Source: Marthasterias glacialis
Taxonomy: Eukaryota > Echinodermata > Asteroidea > Forcipulatida > Asteriidae
DNA length: 64,000 nucleotides
NCBI GenBank assembly: GCA_911728455.2
Contig: OU452224.1
Location: 3,224,001-3,288,000, forward strand
Reading direction: 5' to 3'
Shown here in pieces: positions 35,378-47,000 of the stretch. The notes beneath the pieces were generated by a model that made no database searches, was not told the DNA's origin, and was given only the letters and a program-made list of their open reading frames with translations. Within the stretch, counting starts at the first letter, position 1. Each line of letters opens with the position of its first letter. Position numbers and translations under genes: made by a program.

Positions 35378-35930
35378 TTACAGAAAAAGGTTTCCCTGGC
35401 TGTACCCTTGGATTTTTGGCAGATCTGAGGGTTGACCAAGGGCCTTGGAGCTGACATTGGAGAGTAAAATTTCCAAGGGCTGAGGGTTTGCCTCAGCTCT
35501 GAGACCCACTGGCTGGGCCAGGGGCTGGGTGGTTGTTGGGCAGTCAGTGGGTTCAGCTGGTTGGACTATAGGCACGAACATGCTGGGTAGAGGACTTTCA
35601 CTTGGCCAGGGGCTGGGATGAAGACAGTCAGTTGGACTTAAGGCTTGGGGGTGAGGGTAGGGAGATGAACTAGTAGTCATGCTGTGGCTGGAGGGACATG
35701 GGCATAATTAAGCTGGCTGGGTAGAGGACTGGGGCCAGGGGCTGGGAAGTTGCTGGGCAGTCAGTCGGCAGTTGGGCTGAGCTGGTTGGATTTGAAGGCA
35801 GGAGAAAAGGACTAGCAGTTATTGTCCTGGGGAATGACTGGCTGCAGATGGGCATGATCAGTACAGGTAAATGACTGGACCTGGTTGGGAGGGTGTAAAA
35901 AAAGATTGATACTTTTGATAAGGAAAACAA
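35378..35930 (-). other. Proline-rich open segment with internal duplication
   Basis: Minus-strand frames read PHPQALSPTDCLHPSPWPSE, and a second copy about 190 bp away shares LPTDCPATSQPLAP with TDCPTTTQPLAQ. The nucleotide repeat (CCAGGGGCTGGG plus CTGGGCAGTCAGT on the plus strand) explains both. Could be an exon or merely a degenerate minisatellite. No start, splice sites or domain are convincing. Confidence 0.25.
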
Positions 35931-37515
35931 GTAACTGATGTTACAAGCAATTTAACTATAGAGAACCCATACCCCTGTTAAATATTTTTGATAACATTAC
36001 ATTTTGGTGTCAGTTTAAAAAATAGTTGGGTAAAATAAAGTCTTGTTACTGTTAGGTGGATATAGGTTCATGGGACCTCATTGTAGGGTGGAATTAATTT
36101 CAAGGAACAGTTCAAATTGCGGTGATGTATAAACTGCTTTTGAATTCTTTTTTTTAAATCAAATCTCAATTGTAAAGATAGGGTTCCTTTGTGTATTTAA
36201 TATATAATATATTTCACATTAAAGTGGTGACCATGCTGTTGTAAAGTATGCAAAAGTATGCAACTTCTTGTTTTGGCGGGGTTACAGTGGCATACAAAAT
36301 ACATTTAAAGGTTTGGTACATTTTTTTAATGAATGTATGAACTGGGTGGTTTAGAAGGATTTTAAAGGTATGGTACTTTATGGATTAAAGGAGTTGTGGT
36401 ATTTTCAAATTTGTACATTTAATTACTGCACTTTTCTGGAAAAGGATTGAGAGGATATAAAACTGTTGTGTTGCAGCCATCTTCGTTGGATTTCCCGTCT
36501 ACTGACATATCACTGGATTACATGTACTGGTTTACTGAATGGGACCAGTCTATTTTGTTTGCGCAAGGTTGGATTTCATCGCATGGATTTTAGTGCGGGG
36601 TAGGGTCAAATGACTTTCGGTAGGTTCAAGCCCAAGTGGGTTTTGTGAATAATAAATAAGCTATAGTTCAAACCTTTGCCGTATTTTTGACCGCATGAGG
36701 GCGCTTTCAACAACGATTTCCTTGTATCACCATAACAGTTGTAGGGATTTTACATACCTCTGTTGTAACCCTCACATATCAACATTGTAATGGGTAGACA
36801 TTGAGCTGATGATAGGCACTAGCAGGTCTCAGCAATCTTCTTTTTGTGACAGGTAAATAACATCTGCAGATGGCGTACCTTCAAAATACAAACACATGAA
36901 ATCAATTTTAGTCTTAGACAAACAAGCATTTCATTTAATAAGGTATAGTTTGAATGTGACCTTTAGATAATTTTCCAAAATTGTACAAACAGTTTTCCTC
37001 CAAGAAAGAATTTGAGATTATTTTAGCGGATCAAAATGTCGATCAAACCAGCAAAGGGTTGTCATTAAAACTAACAAAAGATGAACTGGTCTTTTTTAAA
37101 AACATATACAAGTAATTTACATGAATATCGCATCCTACACAAAAGAAGGCCATCTGAAATACATCTTATTAGAAAAAGTTCTATTCAACCACTAGTTTAT
37201 TTTGATATGACTTAATAAGTGTATACGTATTTATAAATTTACCATATGAAGGTTGATGTACAGTGCACAGATATCCGCTTTGTCGATTAGTGGATCTCAT
37301 TTCAGCTTGACTAGCTCTGTAAAAGCAAAATTAACAAAATTAACGAATGGCGTAATGTTATAATTAAAATGGAATAACAGTCCTTTTTTTTTTTTAGTTT
37401 TTAAAAAAGATTCAGCGTCACTTGTAAAAATGCAAAATCTACTGTCGTAAATTTTTTAATTGCAATCGTCGCTGCTCATTGTGAAAGCCTGTGGAGGGAT
37501 CGCGTTACAGCACCT
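35931..37515. other. Gap, no gene recognised
   Basis: Unique-looking AT-rich sequence. No conserved protein seen. Confidence 0.4.
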
Positions 37516-37519
37516 AGCC

Positions 37520-37920
37520 TGTCAGGTGAAGTTTCTGCAAAGCCGGTGTAGGAAACCCAAACTGGGCTGGAACAGGGTGTCTGCTCTCCGTGGAGGCGCC
37601 ACTGACTGGCGAACCAAGAGTCTGGCTAGCCTCAGGAACCAAGGCTGTCGGAGCCAGAAGGGAGCCATGAGGAGGCCTTTGCAGTCCTCCTGCTCCAGCT
37701 TGGTAAGTTTAGGGATGAGGGAGAACAGAGGGTAGGCATAGGCAAGCAGCCTGTCCCACTGTATTGCCAGTGCATCCATTTGCCGTGTGTACAATGGGGG
37801 ACAGGCGCCAGTTGCCAGGAAACCATGGATGGGTTTGAACCGTTGCTGTCCGGCAAATGACAGAGTCTGCTGCGCACGGCAGAAATCTGCTGGCGTAGCC
37901 ACAAAAAACACTGCGGGTAG
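37520..37920 (-). mobile_element. DIRS-like retrotransposon fragment (pol, RNase H-side end)
   Basis: The minus-strand translation contains MDALAIQWDRLLAYAYPLFS, LIPKLTKLEQEDCKGLLMAP and FWLRQPWFLRLARLL. These match the pattern seen after the RNase H domain of DIRS-type pol proteins (W..AYA.PP..LIPKVL.K...), here without the rest of the polyprotein. It is an isolated remnant with no terminal repeats identified. Confidence 0.65.
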
Positions 37921-38117
37921 ACATTCAACTAACAATCGCTTATCATTGCAGATTATTTAATTTGATGTCTCAATGAATTTTCCAGAACTCTGTAAATTAT
38001 TGTTTTTGATGTATACACATTTTTCTTAAAGCACAGTGTCATCATGTGTCATCACAGTGTCATCATATTGTCCAAAACCTATTGATGCATCTCAAATGAA
38101 TGGTTGTTCAACCTTAC

Positions 38118-39558
38118 CTGTTGATGGAGAATACATCCTTAAATCTCGATGCTGGACAGCATGTGCATCAAGCATCTTCTTTTGGCAGATAGACTTTATC
38201 TAATTGGCATGTATGTAGCTAGCCTAAATGCAAAAAAAATAAAAACAATTTGTGAAAGGGTATGATGTTGTTTTCCTTCAATTCCAGCATCAATTAAATA
38301 GTGCTTAGACCATAAGAGGGTGCCATACGCTTTATATTTTGTGGTTTTAAACAATAAGCATAATATAAGAGATGGCCAATGTTTTTCTTATCTCGCCTGA
38401 CCACTGGGAGTATATTATTGAGTGGAGAATCTCAGGTTAAGGCCATTTGTTTCTGACAGATGTGGTTCATGTAAGTTGGCTGGAGACGGAGACTGTGTCG
38501 GGTCCCCTACTCGGCCAACGAAACTGCCAGCACCGGCAGCTGACTGTAGCTGCAGGACGGTGCTGGACTGGAGACCGCTGATGTGGTAGCAGCCCATTGC
38601 TACCAGTTCAGTCTCTCGATAACTTGGTCTGTCCCGGGGGAGGTGTCTTTTTCCTAAAAGTGACAAGATCAGTTCTCCCCAATTGTTTCATTTTCATTAA
38701 ATAATCTCAACAACACACAGAAAACAAAAGTACACGACTCTACAACTCAAGACTGTTTAACTTCTCTTTTTAAACAGTTGGCAATGGATGGCATAATTTA
38801 CTGCAAAATTTTCCTGCCTGAAAATGGAAACGGTGTATAGATGCCATTGTGTAAAATCGGAATACCGGAGAAAAGGTCGACCGGATATTCCTTTGCTAAG
38901 CGTGCACAGACCACAAACACGCCATCTAGTGGTTCGTTTCACCCACACAAGGACAAAACATGGTCTTGAATATTTCACCTATTTCTGGCAATTGATGAGA
39001 GGTGGTATTTGTGTAATCCCTGATTCCAGACCTTTGTCCTTCTGTTCCAAGAAGAGGATTACAAGACATCAAGGGGCTACCACCACTGTCTATTCATTGT
39101 ATTTCGGCTCAATGGAGGTAAGTCAGAGCGAGCCAAAAATAAAGTCAAGGTTCAGGGTTTATTACAAATCCTAAGCCAAAGGTATCGGCTGGTGTTTTGC
39201 AAATCACAGTGCATGGATTTGATAATTGCTCGGTCGAAAAAACAAAACGCACAATGCACTAAAGAATCTTTGTTTTCTTGGCTTTGTCAGGTCAGTGTTT
39301 CTTTGTGACAGCGGTACTCTCAAAGAAAAATGATTCCGGCAATTCCGATAAAAATAATCCCGCAAGGGGTACAGGAAAAATTAAAAGAATCCCGGCTGCA
39401 ACTGGTTGAAGCACAGTGTCACCAAACTGTCCAAAATATGTGCATGCATCTTTATTCATGGTTGTTCATAACTTAACCTGCTGATGGAGAATACATCCTT
39501 GAATCTTGATGCTGGACGGCATACACATCAGCATCTCCTTTTGGCGAATAGACTTCAT
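38118..39558 (-). CDS. Duplicated exon-like pair (39558-39478 and 38199-38118)
   Basis: The two segments 1.36 kb apart are closely similar, each bounded on the minus strand by TAG acceptor-like and CAG|GT donor sites. The 39.5-kb copy is 81 bp and open as DEVYSPKGDADVYAVQHQDS (with one base from a preceding exon). The 38.1-kb copy is 82 bp, and its extra base breaks that frame. Flanking sequence is duplicated as well. No domain recognised. Confidence 0.3.
38415..38656 (-). other. Exon-like open segment, unknown protein
   Basis: After an acceptor-like CACTTTTAG, the minus strand is open for about 80 codons (GKRHLPRDRPSYRETELVAM and HISGLQSSTVLQLQSAAGAG) and ends in TAA. GC content is higher than in the flanks. 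It could be a terminal exon or a transposon remnant. Not recognised. Confidence 0.25.
38770..39410. mobile_element. Copy of TTAACCAGTTG-family MITE
   Basis: The left end TTAAACAGTTGGCAATGGA and the right end CTGCAACTGGTTGAA are diverged inverted repeats. The interior shares GTATTTCGGCTCAATGGAGG and CCCTGATTCCAGACC with relatives at 27.4 and 62.75 kb (the latter in the opposite orientation). Confidence 0.65.
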
Positions 39559-40139
39559 CTAACAATAGCATGTCTGTAGCTAGCCTAAGAGCAATAGAAA
39601 ATAAAACAACAATTTGTGAAAGGACTGTGATGTTGTTCTCCTTCAATTGAAGCATCAATTAAAAAATGCTTTTACCATAAGAGGGCACCATCTGCTTTAT
39701 ATCTTGCAGTTTTAACCAAAATGCATAATAAAAGAGATAGCCTGTGTTTTTTTATCTCGCCTGACAACTAGGGGTATACTATCAAGTGGGATTCTTAACT
39801 TAAGGCCATTTGTTCTTGATTGTGATTGTGAAAAAACATTAAATAAATAAATCATTAAATAAATAAATAATCAATTATTTTGCACAATACCCGCTTTAAA
39901 TTAAAGAAATAGGTGTATTTTTTGTTCATCTATAAAACATGGCTATTATTGCTATTAGGGCTTGTTTTCATAAATGGGGCAGGTAGGTGATGGGATTGTG
40001 CATTTGATGATTCAAGTATTGGCACATAGTAAGAGAAAGATGTAATGAAAAAGATATTTGGCTGTGAGAACATGGCAGATTTGGTTTACCTATAATTTTT
40101 TCAAAGGACAAACCCTGTGTTCATTAAAACCCTTAGAAT

Positions 40140-41520
40140 GGACACAGGTGTAAAGGGTTAAAATTAGCGTCAACCCAAATTTCTTAATAAGAGTTGATCG
40201 TACAGTGGAAGGACACACTGACTCTGCAACCAGTGACCTGGGTTCAACGCCCACTCATTTCTTTCCTCCTTTTTCATTACATGTGTCCATCCTAAGGGTT
40301 TAAATTAACGCTCAACACTATTTTTTTAAGAAGAGTTGGTGGTCTAGTGGAAGGACTCTATGACTCTGTATGTTATGGTCCTGGGTTCAATTCCCACTCT
40401 GTTACTTTTCTTTTTCATTGCCCGTCTCTAGGGTTTTAATTAATGTCAGATGCAAGTTTCTTAAAAAGAGTTGGTGTTCTAGTGCTTCCACTCAATGACT
40501 CTGGATGCTGTGGTCTAAAACTTTTCTTTTTCATTGCCTGTGTCCATTCCAAGGGTTTTAATTAACGTCAGATGCAAGTTTCTCAGGAAGAGTTGGTGGT
40601 CCAGTGGAAGGACTTAGTGACTCTGGACCCTATGGTCGTGGGTTCAATTCCCACTCTGTAACTTTTCTTTTTCATTGCCTGTGTCCATTCTAAGGGTTTT
40701 AATGAACATCAGATGCAAGTTTCTTAAGAAGAGTTGGTGGTCCAATGGAAGGACTCAGTACTTCTTGACCCTATGGTCCTGGGTTCAATTCCCACTGTGT
40801 AACTTTTCTTTTTCATTGCCTTTGTCCATTCTAAGGGTTTTAATTAACGTCAGATGCAAGTTTCTTAAGAGGAGTTGGTGGTCCAGTGGAAGGACTCAAT
40901 GACTCTGGACCCTATGGTCTTGGGTTCAATTCCCACCCTGTAACTTTTCTTTTTCATTGCCTGTGTCCATTCTAAGGGTTTTAATTAACGTCAGATGCAA
41001 GATTGTTAAGACGAGTTGTTGGTCCAATGGAAGGACTCAGTGACTCTGGACCCTATGGTCCTGGGTTCAATTCCCACTCTGTAACTTTTCTTTTTCATTG
41101 CCTGTGTCCATTCTAAGGGTTTTAATTAACGTCAGATGCAAGATTGTTAAGATGAGTTGGTGGTCCAATGGAAGGACTCAGTGACTCTGGACCCTATGGT
41201 CCTGGGTTCAATTCCCACTCTGTAACTTTTCTTTTTCATTGCCTGTGTCCATTCTAAGGGTTTTAATTAACGTCAGATGCAAGATTGTTAAGATGAGTTG
41301 GTGGTCCAATGGAAGGACTCAGTGACTCTGGACCCTATGGTCCTGGGTTCAATTCCCACTCTGTAACTTTTCTTTTTCATTGCCTGTGTCCATTCTAAGG
41401 GTTTTAATTAACGTCAGATGCAAGATTGTTAAGATGAGTTGGTGGTCCAATGGAAGGACTCAGTGACTCTGGACCCTATGGTCCTGGGTTCAATTCCCAC
41501 TGTGTACAACTCTGGCCTTT
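40140..41520 (+). repeat. Tandem array of 141-bp units, each with a tRNA-like Pol III module
   Basis: There are ten units; the last spacings are exactly 141 bp (heads at 41151, 41292 and 41433). Each head has box A TGGTCCAGTGG or TGGTCCAATGG and box B GGTTCAATTCC about 45 bases later, then TTTT directly after GTAAC. This predicts a transcript of about 73 nt. Pairing visible in the consensus: D-arm GTCC/GGAC, T-arm TGGG/CCCA, short AGTT/AACT ends, and a hairpin GGACC-CTAT-GGTCC where a tRNA would have its anticodon arm. Unit 3 lacks box B, and the oldest units (40.19-40.5 kb) are most diverged. It is not a decodable tRNA because there is no 7-nt anticodon loop. Confidence 0.85.
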
Positions 41521-41594
41521 TTATTAAAACGAGTTAAATTAAATTACATAAAATTTTAGCAAAAGGAGCTTTTTCTTTTTCTTTTTCTTTTTCT

Positions 41595-41705
41595 AGTTAA
41601 CTAAGCTCGGACCTCAGGTTCAGCGGCAGGGGTGGGAATTGAACCGGGGACAGTAGCTTGCCGACACCCGGGCTTCCCAGTTGAGCAAACGGGTCCCCCC
41701 GAGTA
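41595..41705 (-). repeat. tRNA-derived SINE head
   Basis: On the minus strand GGACCCGTTTGCTCAACTGG (box A) and CCGGTTCAATTCCCACC (box B) are in tRNA order. Adjacent sequence AATATATATAGAATAAATTT links it to the copy near 23.7 kb. Confidence 0.5.
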
Positions 41706-41744
41706 AATGTGTTCGTTTCTAATATATATAGAATAAATTTGTAC

Positions 41745-42290
41745 TTAGAAATTTTTTCACACTTGGCTCAGTGCATTACGTATACAGCAGGCAAAGGAGT
41801 CTGATGACTAGATATTGGGACCAGGAAAGGTAAGGCCTATGGGGGGAAGTTTGTACTTAGTAATTTTTACTCACTCAGCTCAATGGTAACCAATGGGGGA
41901 AGTTTGTACTTAGTAAATATTGGGTAAGGAATAGGCTAGTGTCTTCTAAGGGGAAGTTTGTACTTAGTAATTTTCACTCACTCAGCTTAATGGAGTGTGA
42001 TAGCTGGACATTGGTTTGGGACTAGGTAGTGTCTTCTAAGGGGAAGTTTGTACTTAGTAATTTTCACTCACTCAGCCAATGGAGTGTGATGGCTGGACAT
42101 TGGTTTGGGACTAGGTAGTGTCTTCTAAGGGGAAGTTTGTACTTAGTAATTTTCACTCACTCAGCCAATGGAGTGTGATGGCTGGACATTGGTTTGGGAC
42201 TAGGTAGTGTCTTCTTAGGGGAAGTTTGTACTTAGTAATTTTCACTCACTCAGCTCAATGGTAACCAATGGGGTGTGATGACTTGTACCG
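41745..42290. repeat. 89-bp tandem repeat
   Basis: GGGGAAGTTTGTACTTAGTA begins units at 42040, 42129 and 42218 (exact 89-bp spacing), with shorter or degenerate units before them. CACTCACTCAGCC and GGACATTGGTTTGGGACTAG mark the unit. Confidence 0.85.
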
Positions 42291-43600
42291 AGTAAATTTC
42301 TGGACATAGACACGGGCAACTAAATCAGTTTACTAGACTGTTGACACCAGGCATATGGAAAAAGAAGATAGTTGTTTATTTACTTAAATACCTTTTAAAA
42401 AACACAATTTACAAGGATAATAAATAAAGCATTTATAAGTATTCAATATTTTTGTGCGTGGGTTATTTCAAGCCTCTAGCGTTTTCAGAATTTTGGGTCA
42501 CAACAAGTAGATAACATAATAAATAGGCAAGTAATTGCAAGAAAACTTAATTATTGGGAGAAAAAAAGTTTTTTTCTATATTTTCGCCATGTGAAAGGAA
42601 AAAACATTCTTCTATAATACAATTTTAACATTAACTTTTGAGTGGAGAAACAGGGATTTTGTACAGGGCTTATTTTAACCGCAGCATCAAAATACGCAAT
42701 CTTTGAATGCTATTTCTTCAACTTTGAAATATTTCAGATGAAAGGGTTACTCTGGAGGATTGATACTTTACAACCAGTGAGCGTACAGATTAAAACTATC
42801 CCTTCACTTTGCCTTCAACAAAAATGAAAAGGGCTATGACATCATCCCAACATTACATACTGTTTAGATGTACGTGTTTGTATTTATGAATTTGTAATCA
42901 TTTACATTTTGTTCAATACAGTATCTCTGGAAATAAACTTTTTCTTTGTGAATCATCCAGAATGGTGCAAATTATCAAGGCAGTACAGTGAATAGAATTG
43001 TTCCAGACATTGATCCAGCCAAAGCAATACTTCAATGTCAATTTTCACTCATTTTTTCTCTATACTTTTAACAGAATGATTTATAAAGCCATTGTCCCCA
43101 TTCTTTGTGTTCCCTGTACTACCTTGACAATACTGACAATTATGGATGGTCCTTTATTAATGTAAGTCTTACCAGCTCCATTAAAACATTTCAAACGTTC
43201 CTTGTATTTATGATAAATGTACATGTAGTTGATGTCAGATGAGCAGCTTGCCAAGGTTCTGAAAGACAAGACAAGATAAAAGATTGGCATAATTAATAAA
43301 CCATGAAAAAAATTCTCAAAAAGGTTTACCCTGAGAAGAAATTGCAATCTGAACTTTAAAAAAAAATAGATGTCAACCACAAGGTAAAATGTTCATGAAT
43401 CTTAACAAAAACAACGCACCGACTTGGCAGGTATTTTTGACCTACATATTACCGTTGATGCTGCCCCTTCTAAAATGTTGACAGTTCTCAAAAATCCAAA
43501 ATGCATCTACACGGTAAAACTAACCCCTAAAAAATTCTAAACCAAACATTAACAAGTCTTAGTATTCATTCTCGTTTTTTAAATTGTGGCTCAGAAAGTA
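42291..43600. other. Gap, no gene recognised
   Basis: AT-rich sequence with short open frames lacking any family signature. Confidence 0.4.
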
Positions 43601-44000
43601 TTTCTAACATGACAGTACATGGCTTACCTCAAGCAAACTTATAAAACAAAAATATAACACTCAATCCAACAGATCAAAATAATTTGATCAGAAATTATTT
43701 GGAAAAACAAGTACACTATAGTACTTAGGGTACTAAATTCAAGGTCAAAATTCAAAGTCAAAAATTCTTGTTTTTCTTTTTGCAAATTTGTTTGTGTGTA
43801 AATTACATTATGTCAATACAAAACTCAGCATATCAAGCACTTACACTCCTCTGATTATTTTTTAAAAAATCACCCCGTTTGTGGCAGGATGATTTTTGTA
43901 ATTTGTGCCAAATTGATTTATTCTTGAAGGTTTGCCTCTTCCGAATATTTAACCTAAACTTAAACATTAAGGTCATTTAAAATATAAATACACACGTTAC

Positions 44001-47000
44001 CTCTTATTAAAGTTGTAGATTGCTGATTTCTCCGATGGTGAACATTTTCACGATTTGTAAACCAAGGAGTTGGCTTCAGACGAGTGACCTGAAAGAAAAG
44101 ACCAAGGATTCAAAATATTATTTCAGCTCAGATGTTACCAACTGTCAGACTGACAGTGAAGTTTACAATACAAGAATTCATAAAAGTCTTCCACAGAGTC
44201 TACACTGCTATAGTTTTGTTACTAGGGTTTCTTCATGCAACTTAGTTTTCTTTAATCAGAAAGGTTTGGTTTGGGTGGGAGGGGGGGGGGGGCACAGTTA
44301 CAGATTAGTAAGTGTTTCTAAGGGTTAGCTCTTCCAGATATTAAACCTAAACGTAAAAATCAAAGCCATTTAACCAGTTGGCGCTGGATGTCGTGTTTCC
44401 CCTGCCTGGAAACGGAAGCCGTCTTGAAAAAGGTCTTGAATATAGTGGCATTTTGTGGCCATTGAGAAGCATTTTTTATGTAATTCAAAAAAGGGAATTA
44501 TGAGGCATCAAACCTCCACCATTGTTAACTCATATGTAACGGCTGATGTTTTGCAATTCACACTGCATGAATTTGACATTTTCTCAGTCGAGAAACAATA
44601 TGGGCGATTCAATAAAGAGAATCTTTGTTCTCTTGGCATCATGAAGTCAGGGTTTCTTTGTGCCAGCGGTACCCTCAAAGGAAGCAGATTCCAATAATTC
44701 TGCCAAAAGAATTCCACTAGGGTTTATTCACGTGTCTTAGTTTTCTTTAATTAGAAAGGTTTGGTTTGGATGGGGGGAGGGGCAGTTTTACTGTCTATGT
44801 TTATTCAAACTTTGTCCTAATAAAACAATTGTTAAAAGAACTGAAAATGCAAAATGGTCACTGCAAAGGTTCATCAAAGCTCTAAATTTGTTTGTGTGTA
44901 AATTATGTCACTAAATAACTCAGCCTATCAAGCGCATACACTCTGAGTATTCCTCTGATTATTTTAGAAAGAACCGTGTTTGTAAGGAACACTTTGTAAT
45001 TTGTGCCAAACTGATTTATTCTGAAGGGTTTACTTCTTCCAAATGTTTAACCTAAACTTAAACATTAAAGACGTACGCTCATCAACGCCCAACAAACAAA
45101 TTCGTGCAACGAAAGATCAACTTTGACCGGTGCACGCGTTGTATGTAAACAAGGTTAGGGTACATGATCGTTTTGTGCCACAGAAATAGCTGTCGGGTAA
45201 TGGTGATGAGCCTGCGTCTCAACGGCCATTAAAAAGTAAACTTATAACTAAATACACACATTACCTCTTATTAAAGTTGTAGCTGTCTGATTTCTCTGAA
45301 GGTGAACATCTTCAAGATTTGTAAAATAAGGAGTTAACTCCAGATGAGTGACCTTCTGAAATAAAAGACCAAAGATCCAAATATTATACAAATACTGCTC
45401 AACATTTCACCTCAGATATTATCTACTGTCAGACTGACACTGAAGTTCACAATCAAAGAATTCATAAAAGTCTTCCACATACATGTAGTCTACACTGCTA
45501 TAGTTTTGTTACTGGGGTTTATTCATGTACCCTAGCCTTCTTTAATCAGAAAGGTTTGGTTTGGATGCGGGGGAGGGGAAGTTGCAGATTATTAAGTATT
45601 TCCAGCGGTTACCTCTTCCAGATATTAAACCTAAACGTTAAAACCAAAGCTATTTCAAAAGCAACCTTATAAATAAATACAAAGCTTACCTCTTTGTAAA
45701 GTGAGCTGGCTGATTTCTCTGAAGGTGAACATTTTCATGATTTGTAAAATGAGAAGTTGGCTTCAGATAAGTGACCTGAAATACAAGACAAAAGATCAAA
45801 ACATTATGCAAATATTTCTCAACATTTCACCTCAGACATTCTCTCAGGTCAGAGTGTGAAGTCAGAATTTGTACAGCTTATAAATATCTGGTAAACGTGC
45901 AAAGACTGTGATTGAAAGGGTAAAGAATGATCATTCTTTGTACTGTCCAAAAACAAAACTTATCTGAAATGAGGTTTACTGTCTATTATGTTTATTCAAA
46001 AGTTTGTCCCAATAAAACAATTGCTAAAAAAACTGAAAATGCAAGATGGTCACTGCAAAGGTTCGTCAAAGCTTTAAATTTTAAATCTTAAATTTCTACC
46101 AACCCCACTCCCCAATCAGGAGTCACTTTTGTTCCTATACCCCCCACCCAAAAAAAAAAATAATAATAATAATAATAATGTACCTAAAATGCTGGATTTT
46201 GCTGAATAAAAAAATACCTTAATTCATGAAATATCCAAACCTTTGATAGCTCAATATTTTTATTTTGTTTTATCTTTATCCAAAGCAAAATAAAAACTTT
46301 GTCAATTCCAATCTTACCTCTTGACATGTGAAGCAGAGATGATTTCTCCTTGTGTGAGGATGGATCAACATTTCAAACAAGACTTTTCCTGAAATTCAAC
46401 ATAACATAATACAATTTATAAATTCATATCATAAAATGTCCAAACAAAAAAAGAGATTACAATCTAAAAAGTATCCAGTCATTGAAATCCACTTTTAGTG
46501 CAAATTAAGTATAACAATTATTCAAAATGCAGGCTTAGCCCCTACCTTGATAAAAAAACTAATTTTTTCTAAAGATGGGTTTGACACAAGAGAGCTCTAT
46601 TTTACTTTAATATTGAGTTGTTGAACGAGGGAACAGAGACAAAATAAACCCTCGGGTGTTCTATCGGCAAGTAAAACTACTGGTACGTGTATTGGGTCTA
46701 ATTTGTTAACCCTAACTCCCCAGAGTGATTTACTAGGATCCTTCCCCACTCTAACAAATTCCAACACCATATGGGTAACTCAACACCCAAACTGTGGTAC
46801 TCTGATTATGGTGGGATGCCTGAACCTGTGTAAAGCATGATCAGTTTACTCATGCAGCACCCAGTCCAACACAGTCCAACAAAGCCTGTTGTTAGAGTTT
46901 GATGGAATAGTATTAGTTTGTGTGTAAATTATGTCACTAAATAACTCGACATATCAAGCGCATACACTCTGAGTATTTTTCTGATTATTTTAGAAAGAAC

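Noticed and set aside
40140-41520. Genuine tRNA gene cluster
   Set aside because: Boxes A and B and D/T arms are present, but no unit forms a 5-bp anticodon stem with a 7-nt loop, and the acceptor stem pairs only partly.
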